DNA from: an uncultured Desulfovibrio sp.
GTDB taxonomy: Bacteria > Desulfobacterota > Desulfovibrionia > Desulfovibrionales > Desulfovibrionaceae
Assembly: GCA_944327295.1 (NCBI GenBank)
Contig: CALVHF010000005.1
Location: forward strand, 34,820 to 98,819
Direction: 5' to 3'
DNA: 64,000 bases
Below, in pieces: positions 47,917-57,114 of the stretch (positions are counted from its first letter, which is position 1; every line of letters starts with the position of its first letter). The translations under genes and the position numbers were made by a program. A model generated the notes under the pieces. That model had not been told where the DNA came from. It saw only the letters and a list, made by a program, of their open reading frames with translations, and did no database searches.

Positions 47917-50900
47917 ATGGAAAAAAATGTTTGTGCGGCAGCACAGGAACGTGTGGCCCTGACGGCGGCGCTGGACGGTGTCTGGTACGAAAGCCTTGTA
48001 CAGGGCGGACAGCGCTGGCGTCTTGGCTCTGTCACACCTGGGTATGTGCAGATGCTGCCCATGACCCCCAATCCCGACAGGCAGGCTCTGGACGAGCTGG
48101 CGGGCCGGGGCATCTGGCTTGAACCCGTGCACGGGGACGTGCCCAGACTGGCCGTCATGTGCTGCGGACAGGGATCTGTGTGGCCCGGCATGGGTCGGGA
48201 ACTCTATGATCATTTCCCCGAAGCCAGAGCTGCCATGGATCGCCTGGCCGCCTGCACGAATTGGGACGTGCTGGCCCTGATGGACGAGACCGATGTGGAG
48301 ACCATAGGCCTGACCCGCTGGCAGCAGCCCTACCTTTTTCTGGTAGAATACGCCCAGTGGTGCCTCTATCTTTCCCGGGGGCTCAGGCCGGACTTTGTCT
48401 GCGGGCACAGTCTTGGCGAGCTCATAGCCCTCTGCCTGGCCGGTGTCTACTCGCCGCAGGTGTGCTGGTACATTCTGGAAACGCGTTCGCGGCACATGGC
48501 GGACATAGAGGCCAAGTCCCGCCGCGAAACCGGCATGATGGCTGTCTATGCCGGCATGGATGTGGTCCGCGAACTGCAGGAACTGTGGCCCGATCTCTAC
48601 GTCTCCAATTACAATACCCACGAGCAGAGCATCTTGTCCGGGCCCAGGGACGTGCTGGTGGAGGCCCGCCGGTATCTGCGCAAGAAACGCATTGCTGCCG
48701 TCATTCTCAACATAACGCTGGCCTTTCACCATCCGAGCATGCGCGTCCTGCGCGAGCTGGACTACAGGCGCCTCATGTCCCTGGAGATGCGACAGGCCTC
48801 CCTTCCCATGCTGAGCTGCGTCACCACGGAGGAATATCCCTCGCGGCAGTCGGATATCTGCAGCTCCATCATGGATCTCGATGAAAATTCCGTGCGCTGG
48901 GTGGAATGCGTGCAGCGGCTCTGGAACAGGGATCGCATTCGTCATTTTCTGGAAATGGGGCCCTCGGACACATTGTGCAGCATGGTGGAGCGCATAGAAC
49001 CCTCGGCCCTCTGCCTGGCCTCGGCAGCACGGGGTCATGAACGCGAACAGATTCGCCAGACCCTGGCCAGGCTCCATGCCCTGGGCCATCTGGATCTCGG
49101 CCGCATCGTGCAGGTGGCAGGCCTGCGCACGGCGGAATGGAACCGATCGCCCGCTGCAGGGGGACAGGAAGAAGAACAAAGGGAAGGACAGCAGGGGTCG
49201 CAGGAACAGGCAGCAGAGACGCCGCAGTCCGGGGAAGGAGCGCAGAGCGCACCGGGCCTTCCCGTCCTGCGCGAACTCTTGGCCAGGGCCAGCGGCCGGC
49301 CCGTGGAAGAGCTGCACGCCTCCATGGATCTGCGCTTTGATCTGGCCCTGCGGTCCAGCTTCTTCCCCGGACTCATAGAAGAGGCCCAGCAGAAGCTGGG
49401 CCGGGAAGTGGCCTTCGAGGATCTGCTGAAAGTTTCCACCATTGGCGATCTCGAACAGCTCTTCAGCGGCAAAAAGCCTGTTCAGGACGAGCGCAAGGTG
49501 CACGAGCCCATGGGCCGTCCCGTGCACCGTCCCTTCCTGGCCAGCTGCAGACAGACAGATCAGGACAGGGAACAGGAGAACGGGGACAAGGTCAGGCCCC
49601 TTGCCGAAACGGCCTGCAATCCCTGCGAACGGGTCTTCCCCCCCTCCCCGGATCATGTGGTGCTCCTTGCCGGCAGCAACGACAGCCTGCTTGCCCAGCT
49701 TGTGCAGACCGTGGCCTCCTGGGGCTGCCGCTTTGTCCTTGGCAGCGACCTGCCGAAGACGGAAGCCCTGCTGCGGCAGATGGGAGCCGAATCATGGCCC
49801 CTGGGCACAGACATCTTGACGGATCGGGCGGATCGGACGGATCTGGCAGGCCACCTTGCCGCCCTGCCCCGGAAGCCCGGCCTGCTTCTTGTGCAGGGCG
49901 CCTGCGGTCAGCAGTCCGGCCTGCCTGACAGCCTGCTGTCTGCCCTGAAAGACAGTGCGGACGGCAGTGCCCAGGACGGCAGCGGCCCCAGAGTCGTCTT
50001 CCTGGAGCAGGAAGGGGACGACAGCGCGGCCTGCGAGACCGGCCTGGCGAGCGCGCTTGCCGCCCTGTGTGCCAGTGCCGAAGAGCAGGGCTGTCCGGCA
50101 CTGGGCATTCTCATGAATGCCTGGCAGGAGGAGGATCCCTCTGTCTGGCAGTGCGATGTGCAGCCCTCGCCTCAGCCTGGCGATTTGCTGGCCCGGGAGC
50201 TTCTTGAAGGGGCCCGGGGGCTTGTCTTCTGGCGTACCGTGACGGACGGCCGGCAGGCCGGGGTCGCCCTGCGCGAGCAGGTCCTGCTGGATGATGCGGA
50301 TCGCTCGCCGCTGGTCTTCCCGGATCGCCATCCCTTCCTGCCCCGCACAACGCCCATGACCTGTCTGAACGTGCACTATGCGCCCGAGATCGTGCCGGCG
50401 CTGAAAAGCCTTCCTGCCGGCGAGGACGGTCTTATTCCCGTGCCTCTGGCCCTGCATCTGGAGACGCAGCGCCAGGCAGCCATCCTGGCCTCGCCAGGAC
50501 TTGTGGCCACGGGCCTTGCCGACATCCGTCTGCAGTCCCTGGGCGGTGTCCGCACGGGTATAGTCCGCGAGTGCCGGCTTGCGGCCGATCTGCGGCCCTG
50601 GATGCGCCATGACGGCATCATGTCCCGCATGTGCCGGGTGAACACGCAGATGCGCGGCATCAATGCCCTGGGGCGCCGCTCGCCCCATTACGAGGACCTT
50701 CTGGAAAGCACGGTCATCCTCGCAGGGACCATGGCGCCGATTCCCCGCCTGTGGACGGAAGAGGCCGCAGACAGGGGCCAGGACCAGGCCGGGGCGACAG
50801 CACCCGATCTGGCCGCGTGGTACGATCGGCAGGGGATAGGCAAGGATTTCCGGATGCTTGAACAGGTGTCTCTTGAGGAAGGACACAGCCTGCGGGCTGT

Positions 50901-51324
50901 TTTGACGGAGCAGGCCTTCCTTGCTCTCGATGGAATTTGGACATATAATCAAACGCTCTGTCCACAGACAGAAGCCTGCTTCCAGGGCCGGAAGGCCGGC
51001 TGCCTGCCCGCAGTGGAAGCCGTCCTGCAGGCGGTCTGGCTGGCGCACAGCTATGATCCGCCGGCGGCCCCCTGTGCCAGGCTGCCCAGCCTCATCGGCT
51101 TCATCCGCTTTGGCACGGCCCCTGTGCAGGGCCCTGTGTCCCTGCAGCTCAGGCGCTGCTGGGACAGGGACAATGTGGTCCGCTATGATGCCCAGGTGGT
51201 CAACGCGAACGGAGACGCCCTGGTGACAGTGACGCATCTGGAATTCAATACCCTGGACGTTGCGGCCCGGGACACGCATGTCCCGCAGGAGCCTCATGCA
51301 GAAACGGGAAGCACATCGCAGTAA
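47917..51324 (+). CDS. Polyketide/fatty-acid synthase-like protein: AT, degenerate ACP, degenerate KR, DH-like
   Basis: An 1135-residue protein. Residues about 75-380 form an acyltransferase domain: GQGS (84-87), GHSLGE with Ser165, and LAFHHPSM with His271. A Gln/Glu linker (410-445) leads to an ACP-like domain (447-517), but the phosphopantetheine Ser position is Leu476 (DLRFDLALRSS). Residues 580-790 resemble a ketoreductase fold lacking its glycine motif and catalytic Tyr. Residues about 797-1115 are hotdog/DH-like (HPFL, then PAVEAVLQAVW). No ketosynthase is present. The order recalls the second half of PfaA-type synthases. It likely loads or handles an acyl group for the divergent oxoamine synthase. 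GGGGA precedes the ATG. Confidence 0.75.
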   Translation: MEKNVCAAAQERVALTAALDGVWYESLVQGGQRWRLGSVTPGYVQMLPMTPNPDRQALDELAGRGIWLEPVHGDVPRLAVMCCGQGSVWPGMGRELYDHFPEARAAMDRLAACTNWDVLALMDETDVETIGLTRWQQPYLFLVEYAQWCLYLSRGLRPDFVCGHSLGELIALCLAGVYSPQVCWYILETRSRHMADIEAKSRRETGMMAVYAGMDVVRELQELWPDLYVSNYNTHEQSILSGPRDVLVEARRYLRKKRIAAVILNITLAFHHPSMRVLRELDYRRLMSLEMRQASLPMLSCVTTEEYPSRQSDICSSIMDLDENSVRWVECVQRLWNRDRIRHFLEMGPSDTLCSMVERIEPSALCLASAARGHEREQIRQTLARLHALGHLDLGRIVQVAGLRTAEWNRSPAAGGQEEEQREGQQGSQEQAAETPQSGEGAQSAPGLPVLRELLARASGRPVEELHASMDLRFDLALRSSFFPGLIEEAQQKLGREVAFEDLLKVSTIGDLEQLFSGKKPVQDERKVHEPMGRPVHRPFLASCRQTDQDREQENGDKVRPLAETACNPCERVFPPSPDHVVLLAGSNDSLLAQLVQTVASWGCRFVLGSDLPKTEALLRQMGAESWPLGTDILTDRADRTDLAGHLAALPRKPGLLLVQGACGQQSGLPDSLLSALKDSADGSAQDGSGPRVVFLEQEGDDSAACETGLASALAALCASAEEQGCPALGILMNAWQEEDPSVWQCDVQPSPQPGDLLARELLEGARGLVFWRTVTDGRQAGVALREQVLLDDADRSPLVFPDRHPFLPRTTPMTCLNVHYAPEIVPALKSLPAGEDGLIPVPLALHLETQRQAAILASPGLVATGLADIRLQSLGGVRTGIVRECRLAADLRPWMRHDGIMSRMCRVNTQMRGINALGRRSPHYEDLLESTVILAGTMAPIPRLWTEEAADRGQDQAGATAPDLAAWYDRQGIGKDFRMLEQVSLEEGHSLRAVLTEQAFLALDGIWTYNQTLCPQTEACFQGRKAGCLPAVEAVLQAVWLAHSYDPPAAPCARLPSLIGFIRFGTAPVQGPVSLQLRRCWDRDNVVRYDAQVVNANGDALVTVTHLEFNTLDVAARDTHVPQEPHAETGSTSQ

Positions 51325-51343
51325 AGACACCGAGGAGAGGGCA

Positions 51344-53023
51344 ATGAACTCTTTTTTCCAGACCATGCGTAGTGTGCCGGCAGCCCTGGTGGCTGTGGCA
51401 ATGCTGCTCTTTGGTGGTTCCGCCTGTTCGTCCAACAAGGCAGGCATAGCCTCCTCTGAACTGCCCGCACGGCACTGGCTTGACGAGGCTCCGGGAATAC
51501 CCATCGAAAACAAGGAAAAGTACGATCAGGCCATTCCCAACCTCTACAACCCGGACAAGAAATTCTCCTTTGAGGACTGCGTCTACCTGACCATTCAGCA
51601 ATCGCCTTCTCTGGTCAACAGCGCCGTGGAAATCGAGATCAAGCGGCTTGCCCAGACATCGGCCTTCTGGAAGTACGTTCCAGAGCCGCACATGACCGTT
51701 CAGGTGTCGCAGAACATGACAAATTACAACCAGGGTGAACCGGACACCCCTGGCGAATATGGCAAGACCCAGTTTGAAATCGGCTTCTACGCCAACTTTC
51801 CCAATCCCGTGGCCACCTATTTCGAGACCAAGGCCCAGAAAATGCTGGTGGGCATTGCCATCTCCACCCACAGAAAGGCCGTGGGCGAGGCCATCTACAA
51901 GATAGCCGAAGCCTATCTGCGTCTGCAGGCCCAGCAGTACAGCCTGGCTGCCCAGCGATCCCTTGTCCCTGTCGCCAAAGAGCTCACCGAATACTGGAAG
52001 CAGGTGGAGGCCGTGGAAGGCAACCAGGGCTCTGCCGTCAGCCTTTCCCAGCAGCATGAGCGCGAAACCGAACTGGCCCTGGAAAAGGCCGAGATGGAAG
52101 AGCTCATGCAGCGCACGAGCCTGAAGATCCTGGCCGGTCTGGATCCCCATCAGCAGTTCAAGGTGGATGTCACCCATGCCGACGATCTGCTCAGGGACTT
52201 TGACGGTACCAGGCTGCGCTGGGACGAGCGATGGAACGAGACGGAAGACAATCTGCTCCTGCGCACTCAGATCAAGCTCGCGGACTACAACATCATGCTG
52301 GCCTGGGCCCAGTATGTGCCCAACATGACCATTTCCGTGAACATGAACCCGCCCCGCGGCCAGGCCCAGCCCTCCGGTGGCACGGCAGACCAGTTCCTGC
52401 ATCTGACCTTCGACTTCCCGCTCATTGACTGGGGTCGCAGATACCGCGATGTGCAGACGGCCCGCATGACCAAGGCCCAGGCCTTTCACTCGCTGGCAGA
52501 AAAGCGCTTCGACTATCAGAACAAGTGGCTGCAGGCCGAACAGCAGATGGCTCTGGCCCTGACCAACCTCAAGCTGGCCCACAACCGTTACCAGACGGCC
52601 CGGATGCAGTACGAGGAAGCCCGCATTGCCTTCGAGAACGGTCTGGAGGCCCTGCCCCTCGTGGCCGATCGTCAGGAAAACATGGTCCAGGCCCAGATCA
52701 ACTACATCAATACGGAGCTTGACTACCGCCTGGCCAAGCTGGACTGGATGCATGTCTCCGGTCTGCTGCAGAAGCGTTTCCTCGGCCTGCCGGACAGGGA
52801 GATGAACAAGCTTGTTGGTGGCATGCCTGCGGTTTCCGATCCGGCTGCTGTCCCCGCAGCCGAGGAAAAGGTGTTCCCTGACATGAACAAGCCTGCCGGT
52901 GACATTTCCCGGAACACCCGCCTCATAGGCCACGCCGAACCCATGAAGCTCGACGAACTGCCTGCCGCGGACCCGGCAGCAGACCCTGATCTCAAGGCCG
53001 TACCGACCATTGCCCAGCCCTGA
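51344..53023 (+). CDS. TolC-family outer-membrane factor lipoprotein
   Basis: A 559-residue protein with a signal peptide and lipobox (FGGSAC). It has two outer-membrane efflux repeats of long helices with Ala/Gln/Glu heptads (residues about 65-290 and 300-510) and a Pro/Ala/Asp-rich C-terminal tail. Fatty-acylated TolC relatives form trimeric export ducts. GGAGAGG lies before the ATG at 51344, which is 19 bases after the PKS-like stop, indicating cotranscription. It pairs with the adaptor gene next door. Confidence 0.85.
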   Translation: MNSFFQTMRSVPAALVAVAMLLFGGSACSSNKAGIASSELPARHWLDEAPGIPIENKEKYDQAIPNLYNPDKKFSFEDCVYLTIQQSPSLVNSAVEIEIKRLAQTSAFWKYVPEPHMTVQVSQNMTNYNQGEPDTPGEYGKTQFEIGFYANFPNPVATYFETKAQKMLVGIAISTHRKAVGEAIYKIAEAYLRLQAQQYSLAAQRSLVPVAKELTEYWKQVEAVEGNQGSAVSLSQQHERETELALEKAEMEELMQRTSLKILAGLDPHQQFKVDVTHADDLLRDFDGTRLRWDERWNETEDNLLLRTQIKLADYNIMLAWAQYVPNMTISVNMNPPRGQAQPSGGTADQFLHLTFDFPLIDWGRRYRDVQTARMTKAQAFHSLAEKRFDYQNKWLQAEQQMALALTNLKLAHNRYQTARMQYEEARIAFENGLEALPLVADRQENMVQAQINYINTELDYRLAKLDWMHVSGLLQKRFLGLPDREMNKLVGGMPAVSDPAAVPAAEEKVFPDMNKPAGDISRNTRLIGHAEPMKLDELPAADPAADPDLKAVPTIAQP

Positions 53024-53209
53024 GGAAAGCGATGAGGGCGCGTGACGGAAGACGGTGCACGTTTCCGGCGCGCCCTGCCCTGCAGCGCACGGAAAACAGG
53101 CGTTCCGTGCGCCGGACAACGGACGAGGGGCATGGCCCTGCCATGCGCCCGGGACAAGAAGACAAAAGCTCCGGTTCCTGTCTGCAAGAGAGCGCAGAGA
53201 GAGGCTAGT

Positions 53210-54112
53210 ATGAAGAAATCGTTTCTTTTTTCGTGTTGTATGGTGGCACTTTCCCTTGTGCTGGGCACTGCAGTCCAGGCGGCAGAGGAAACGACCATCC
53301 TGACGGGCAAGGTGCGCACTACAGTGACCAGAGCGCCCATTGTGCATTTCAACGGTGTTGTGGACAGCCTTCTGGTTGCACCAGGCGACCATGTGGAAAA
53401 GGGACAGCCGCTCCTGCGCTACACCCTGCAGGCCGAGGCCCGCAGGAATCTGCAGAGAGAAGTGAACATGGGACCCGGCACGGAATCCCTCAGGGCCCAG
53501 GTCCTCGATCTGACGAGCCAGCTTGCCCAGGTGCAGGCCCAGCGCAACAAGGCCCGGACTCTGGCTGCCAGCGGTCTTGGCTCCAACAAGGCCTTCGGAC
53601 GCCTGGAAGGGGACGTGCAGTCCCTGGAGAGCCGCATCGAGCTTCTGCAGGCCTCCATTGCCAAGTCCCAGGGCAATTTTGACATGCGCATGAACGAGCT
53701 GAGCGGCTACTTCGACACCGAAATCCGCGAAGGCATGCCCCTGCCGCAGTACCTCTACCTCAAGTCGCCCATAGACGGCTATGTGCTCTCCGTCTCCCCG
53801 ACCATGAATCCCGGAGCAACCTTCGAGGCCGGCTACACGCCCGTTTCCATAGGACAGATGAACCCCATGCTCATCCAGGTTCCTGTCTACGAGGCCGAGA
53901 TTTCCTCCCTCAAGGTCGGCGATCAGGCCCTTGTGGAAATCCCTTCCCTGGACGACAAGAGCTTCAAGGCCACCATTACCGAGATTGCCTGGGTGTCCAA
54001 CGAAATGGATGTGTCCCAGGCCTCCTACTTCAATGTGGAACTGACCATTCCCAATCCCAATCTCGAGCTCAAGCCCGGATTCAAGGCTGTCGTGCGCTTC
54101 ACGCTGAAGTAG
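53210..54112 (+). CDS. Periplasmic adaptor (HlyD/membrane fusion protein family)
   Basis: A 300-residue secreted protein with a cleavable signal (residues 1-24, ending VQAAEE). Next come a lipoyl half-motif NGVVDSLLVAPGDHVEKGQPLL, an alpha-helical hairpin (about 90-150), the second lipoyl half SPIDGYVLSVSPTMNPGATF and a beta-barrel region (EAEISSLKVGDQALVEI). It would bridge an inner-membrane transporter to the outer-membrane factor encoded just upstream. No energised pump gene follows. GAGAGAGG precedes the ATG. The frame starts 186 bases after the previous gene. Confidence 0.85.
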   Translation: MKKSFLFSCCMVALSLVLGTAVQAAEETTILTGKVRTTVTRAPIVHFNGVVDSLLVAPGDHVEKGQPLLRYTLQAEARRNLQREVNMGPGTESLRAQVLDLTSQLAQVQAQRNKARTLAASGLGSNKAFGRLEGDVQSLESRIELLQASIAKSQGNFDMRMNELSGYFDTEIREGMPLPQYLYLKSPIDGYVLSVSPTMNPGATFEAGYTPVSIGQMNPMLIQVPVYEAEISSLKVGDQALVEIPSLDDKSFKATITEIAWVSNEMDVSQASYFNVELTIPNPNLELKPGFKAVVRFTLK

Positions 54113-54159
54113 GCGGACAGGGGAACAGTCTCTCCGCGCTTTCGCAACACACATAACGC

Positions 54160-55569
54160 ATGAAATTAAAGAGCATACCCCAGCGCCTCGGCTACATCCT
54201 GGGCGCCCAGTGGACACGCGATCTCTCCTGGACCATCTTCACCATTCTCCTGGCCAGGCACAGTCCCGGTACCCTGGGCCAGATCATGCTGGCGCTTTCC
54301 TACGGCTATCTGGTCAAGACGGCCGCAGATGTGGGCCTCAACGACTTCCTCCTGTCCTCCTTTGCCCGGCGCGGCAGCCAGGCCAGAAAGCTCCTTGGGG
54401 AGGTGTCCTGGTTCAAGCTGGTCCTGCTGGTGGCAGCCCTGGTTCTGGCCTGGCTTGTGACCGGCTGGCAGGGCTATGACTGGAATTTGCGCCTCATTGT
54501 CCTGTGCATAGCAGCAGGCTTTGGCCTGGACGGCGTCAGCGATTCCTTCTTTGCCCTCTGCCAGGCCAGGGGCCGCCAGGACGTGGAGATGCGTGTCCGC
54601 ATCCCTGCCGCCCTCTTCGGCATAGGCTACGGCATCGTCTGCGTCCTGCTGGAAGCACCCACCCTGGCCATAGCCGCCTTCAAGCCTCTGGAATCCGTGC
54701 TGCTCATGGCCTTTGCCCTCAAGGCCCTGGGACGCAATCCCCTCTCCCGCTTCGGCTGGGCCCAGTTCAGGGATCTGCTCTTCCAGCTGCGCACGGGGCT
54801 CATCTTCACCGGCATGGCCGGCTGCGCCATGCTCTACAACAAGCTCAATGTCTTCTTCCTCAAGAAATACGGCGGCGATGCGGCCGTGGGCGGCTACAGC
54901 GTGGCCTGGGAAACTGTGGAAGGCCTCTCCACCCTGGTATCCGGGGCCCTGCTCGGCAAGGTGATCTTTCCCCTGCTGGCCAGGACATGGGAAGAGGACA
55001 AGGCCGAATTCACGAGGCTGGCCGGACAGACGGCCAAGTCGCTCTGGGCTGCAGCCCTGCCCATCATCTTCCTCATCTATGTGGAAAGCGACCGCTTCCT
55101 GACCCTGGTCTACGGAGCCCAGTACGCGCTCTCCGTCCAGGCCCAGCAGCTGCTCACGCCCTGCGTGGCCACGGCCTTCCTCCACAATCTGGCTGCCTAT
55201 GCCATGATTTCCATGCACAGGCACAGACTGCTCTTTGCCTTCTATCTGAGCGGCCTCGTCGTCAATGTGCTCTGCTGCTGCCTTCTTGTGCCCTGGTCGC
55301 CGCTTGAGGGCGCAGCCCTGTCGCTGACCATCACCAAGGTCTGGGTCGCCATCTTCACAGTGGGCTTCTTCCAGGCCACGGTCCGGCCCATGCGCCTGGG
55401 ACAGTGGCTCATCCTGACAGGTACGGGCTGCTTGGCCTTCTGCCTGTGGCATGGCCTGGGCACGCTGCCCGTACGCCGCGAGATAGCCGAACTGGCAGGC
55501 CTCATTCCCCTGGTGACCCTGTTCTGGTTCTGGCGGCCGCCGTCCATCTTTGATCGCAATCAGGGGTAG
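54160..55569 (+). CDS. Polysaccharide/lipid flippase-like membrane protein (MOP/Wzx-type)
   Basis: A 469-residue integral membrane protein with about twelve to fourteen hydrophobic helices and the N-terminal QWTRDLSWTIFTILLARHSPGTLGQIMLALSYGYLVKTAADVGLNDFLLS layout of polysaccharide biosynthesis/flippase proteins. These move lipid-linked sugars or lipids across the inner membrane. It ends the rightward operon, 47 bases after the adaptor, followed by a strong terminator. No clear ribosome site lies before the ATG. Its substrate is presumably the cluster's product. Confidence 0.8.
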   Translation: MKLKSIPQRLGYILGAQWTRDLSWTIFTILLARHSPGTLGQIMLALSYGYLVKTAADVGLNDFLLSSFARRGSQARKLLGEVSWFKLVLLVAALVLAWLVTGWQGYDWNLRLIVLCIAAGFGLDGVSDSFFALCQARGRQDVEMRVRIPAALFGIGYGIVCVLLEAPTLAIAAFKPLESVLLMAFALKALGRNPLSRFGWAQFRDLLFQLRTGLIFTGMAGCAMLYNKLNVFFLKKYGGDAAVGGYSVAWETVEGLSTLVSGALLGKVIFPLLARTWEEDKAEFTRLAGQTAKSLWAAALPIIFLIYVESDRFLTLVYGAQYALSVQAQQLLTPCVATAFLHNLAAYAMISMHRHRLLFAFYLSGLVVNVLCCCLLVPWSPLEGAALSLTITKVWVAIFTVGFFQATVRPMRLGQWLILTGTGCLAFCLWHGLGTLPVRREIAELAGLIPLVTLFWFWRPPSIFDRNQG

Positions 55570-55607
55570 TCCCCATCCCCTGAACAGGGAACAACCTTTG
55601 AAAACAG

Positions 55608-55667
55608 AAAAAGCCCTGCGAGAGGTCAGGACCCGGTTCCGGGTTTTGCTGCTCGCAGGGCTTTTTT
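55608..55667. terminator. Bidirectional terminator ending the accessory cluster
   Basis: AAAAAGCCCTGCGAG (55608-55622) pairs with CTCGCAGGGCTTTTTT (55652-55667), with A- and T-runs outside. It is shared by the flippase gene and the convergent rlmN. Confidence 0.9.
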
Positions 55668-55721
55668 GTGCATGGGGCACAGCGTTGCGGGAAGGAGCCA
55701 GGCGGCACCCCTTGTGGTGCC

Positions 55722-56891
55722 TCAGCGTGCGCCTTCTTCCTCCTTCAGGGCCGTGGCCTTCAGCTGCCCGCAGGCCGCGTCAATGTCCTGGCCCTTGCTC
55801 TTGCGGATGACGGCCGTGATGCCGGCATCCCAGAGAATCTTTTCAAAGGCCAACACCCGTTCCTCGCTGGGCGCCTCGTAGGGCGAGCCCGGGGTCGCAT
55901 TGTAGACAATGAGGTTGATCTTGCTCTTGCGCACGGAGCGCACGATGCGGATGAGCTGGCGAGCCTGCTCCGGGCCGTCATTGACGTGGCCCAGCAGGAG
56001 GTATTCGAAGGTGATGCGTTCCCTGGTCTTTAATGGGTAGCTGTTCAGGGTGGCGATGAGGTCTTCAAGAGGCCATCTGGCCGCACCGGGCATGAGCTTC
56101 TGGCGCAGTTCCTGGGTCGGGGCATGGAGGGAGATGGCCAGAAAGGCCAGGCCGCTTTCGCCGAGCTCCTGCAGTCCCTTGCGTATGCCGCAGGTGGACA
56201 CCGTAATGCGGCGGGGCGAGAAGTTGAGGCCGCCGTTTTCGTTGAGGGCGCGAAGGGCCCGCTCCAGTTCCCGGTAATTGAGCAGGGGTTCGCCCATGCC
56301 CATGAAGACGAGATTGCGCAGGATGGGCCACTGTGGACGGGTATCGTGCAGATAGTCCCTGGCAACGAGGATCTGGCTCAGTATTTCGCCCATGGTCATG
56401 TTGCGGGTAAAGCCCATGGTGCCCGTGGAGCAGAAGGTGCAGCCCATGGCGCAGCCCACCTGGGTGGACAGGCACTGGGTCCAGCGCACATTGCCTTCCC
56501 TGGAGGTGGAGGGAATGAGTACGGTTTCAATGCGTTCATTGTCCGCAAGGCGCAGCAGAAACTTTGTCGTTCCGTCCGAGCTCACCTGGATGCGGTCGAC
56601 CTCTGGCCAGGAAATGCAGGCGATCTCCTTGAGTTGCTGGCGTAAGGCCTTGGAGATGTTGGACATGTTGTCAAAGTCTCTGGCCATGTGCTGCCAGATC
56701 CACTGCCACAGCTGCACGGAGCGAAAGGCCGGATGACCAAGGCCGGCAAGCCAGTCCTTGAGTTCGGGCAGCGTGAATTCCAGGAGATTGATACGATGCT
56801 CCAGGCCGCTGTCCGCAGCTGTGCTGTCGGGTGCTGCCTGTGGAGCCTGTGTGTCCTGCATGGGAGCCTGTTCAGACGGAGTGTGACTCAT
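55722..56891 (-). CDS. rlmN: 23S rRNA (adenine-2503)-C2 methyltransferase
   Basis: Radical SAM enzyme that methylates A2503 of 23S rRNA and A37 of some tRNAs. The 389-residue protein has the radical SAM motif QVGCAMGCTFCSTG, SAM contacts in VFMGMGEPLLNY, and the C-terminal resolving Cys in ACGQL. The N-terminal extension of about 30 residues is Gln/Ala/Pro-rich. The ATG at 56891 is a reasonable start, but AGAGG sits too close to it. Another in-frame ATG lies about 60 bases upstream. Confidence 0.93.
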   Translation of the reverse strand: MSHTPSEQAPMQDTQAPQAAPDSTAADSGLEHRINLLEFTLPELKDWLAGLGHPAFRSVQLWQWIWQHMARDFDNMSNISKALRQQLKEIACISWPEVDRIQVSSDGTTKFLLRLADNERIETVLIPSTSREGNVRWTQCLSTQVGCAMGCTFCSTGTMGFTRNMTMGEILSQILVARDYLHDTRPQWPILRNLVFMGMGEPLLNYRELERALRALNENGGLNFSPRRITVSTCGIRKGLQELGESGLAFLAISLHAPTQELRQKLMPGAARWPLEDLIATLNSYPLKTRERITFEYLLLGHVNDGPEQARQLIRIVRSVRKSKINLIVYNATPGSPYEAPSEERVLAFEKILWDAGITAVIRKSKGQDIDAACGQLKATALKEEEGAR

Positions 56892-57059
56892 CCTCTTTTG
56901 CAAACCTCTGGGAAAGGGAAATCCTGGCTGCCTGTCCCGATGGGTCATGAGGACCATGGAACCAGAGCACCATGATGGCCCTGCAAGGCCTCTGGATTCT
57001 GATCCGGGGCAGGAAGCGCACGCCCTCTCTACAATTGCTTGCCGCAAAAGTCCATGGAC

Positions 57060-57084
57060 GGGACACGTGCTTGGCACGTGTCCC
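57060..57084. repeat. 11-bp hairpin downstream of tamB
   Basis: GGGACACGTGC (57060-57070), a TTG loop, then the exact complement (57074-57084). It lies 30 bases after the tamB stop on the minus strand, without an adjacent T-run, so it is a weak terminator or a processing hairpin. Confidence 0.5.
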
Positions 57085-57114
57085 CAGAGAGCATGCAGGA
57101 CAGGATGTCCCCGG

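Noticed and set aside
49792..51513. 573-codon minus-strand frame opposite the PKS-like gene
   Set aside because: The plus strand has recognisable AT and DH-like motifs; the minus frame has none and its start is unsupported.
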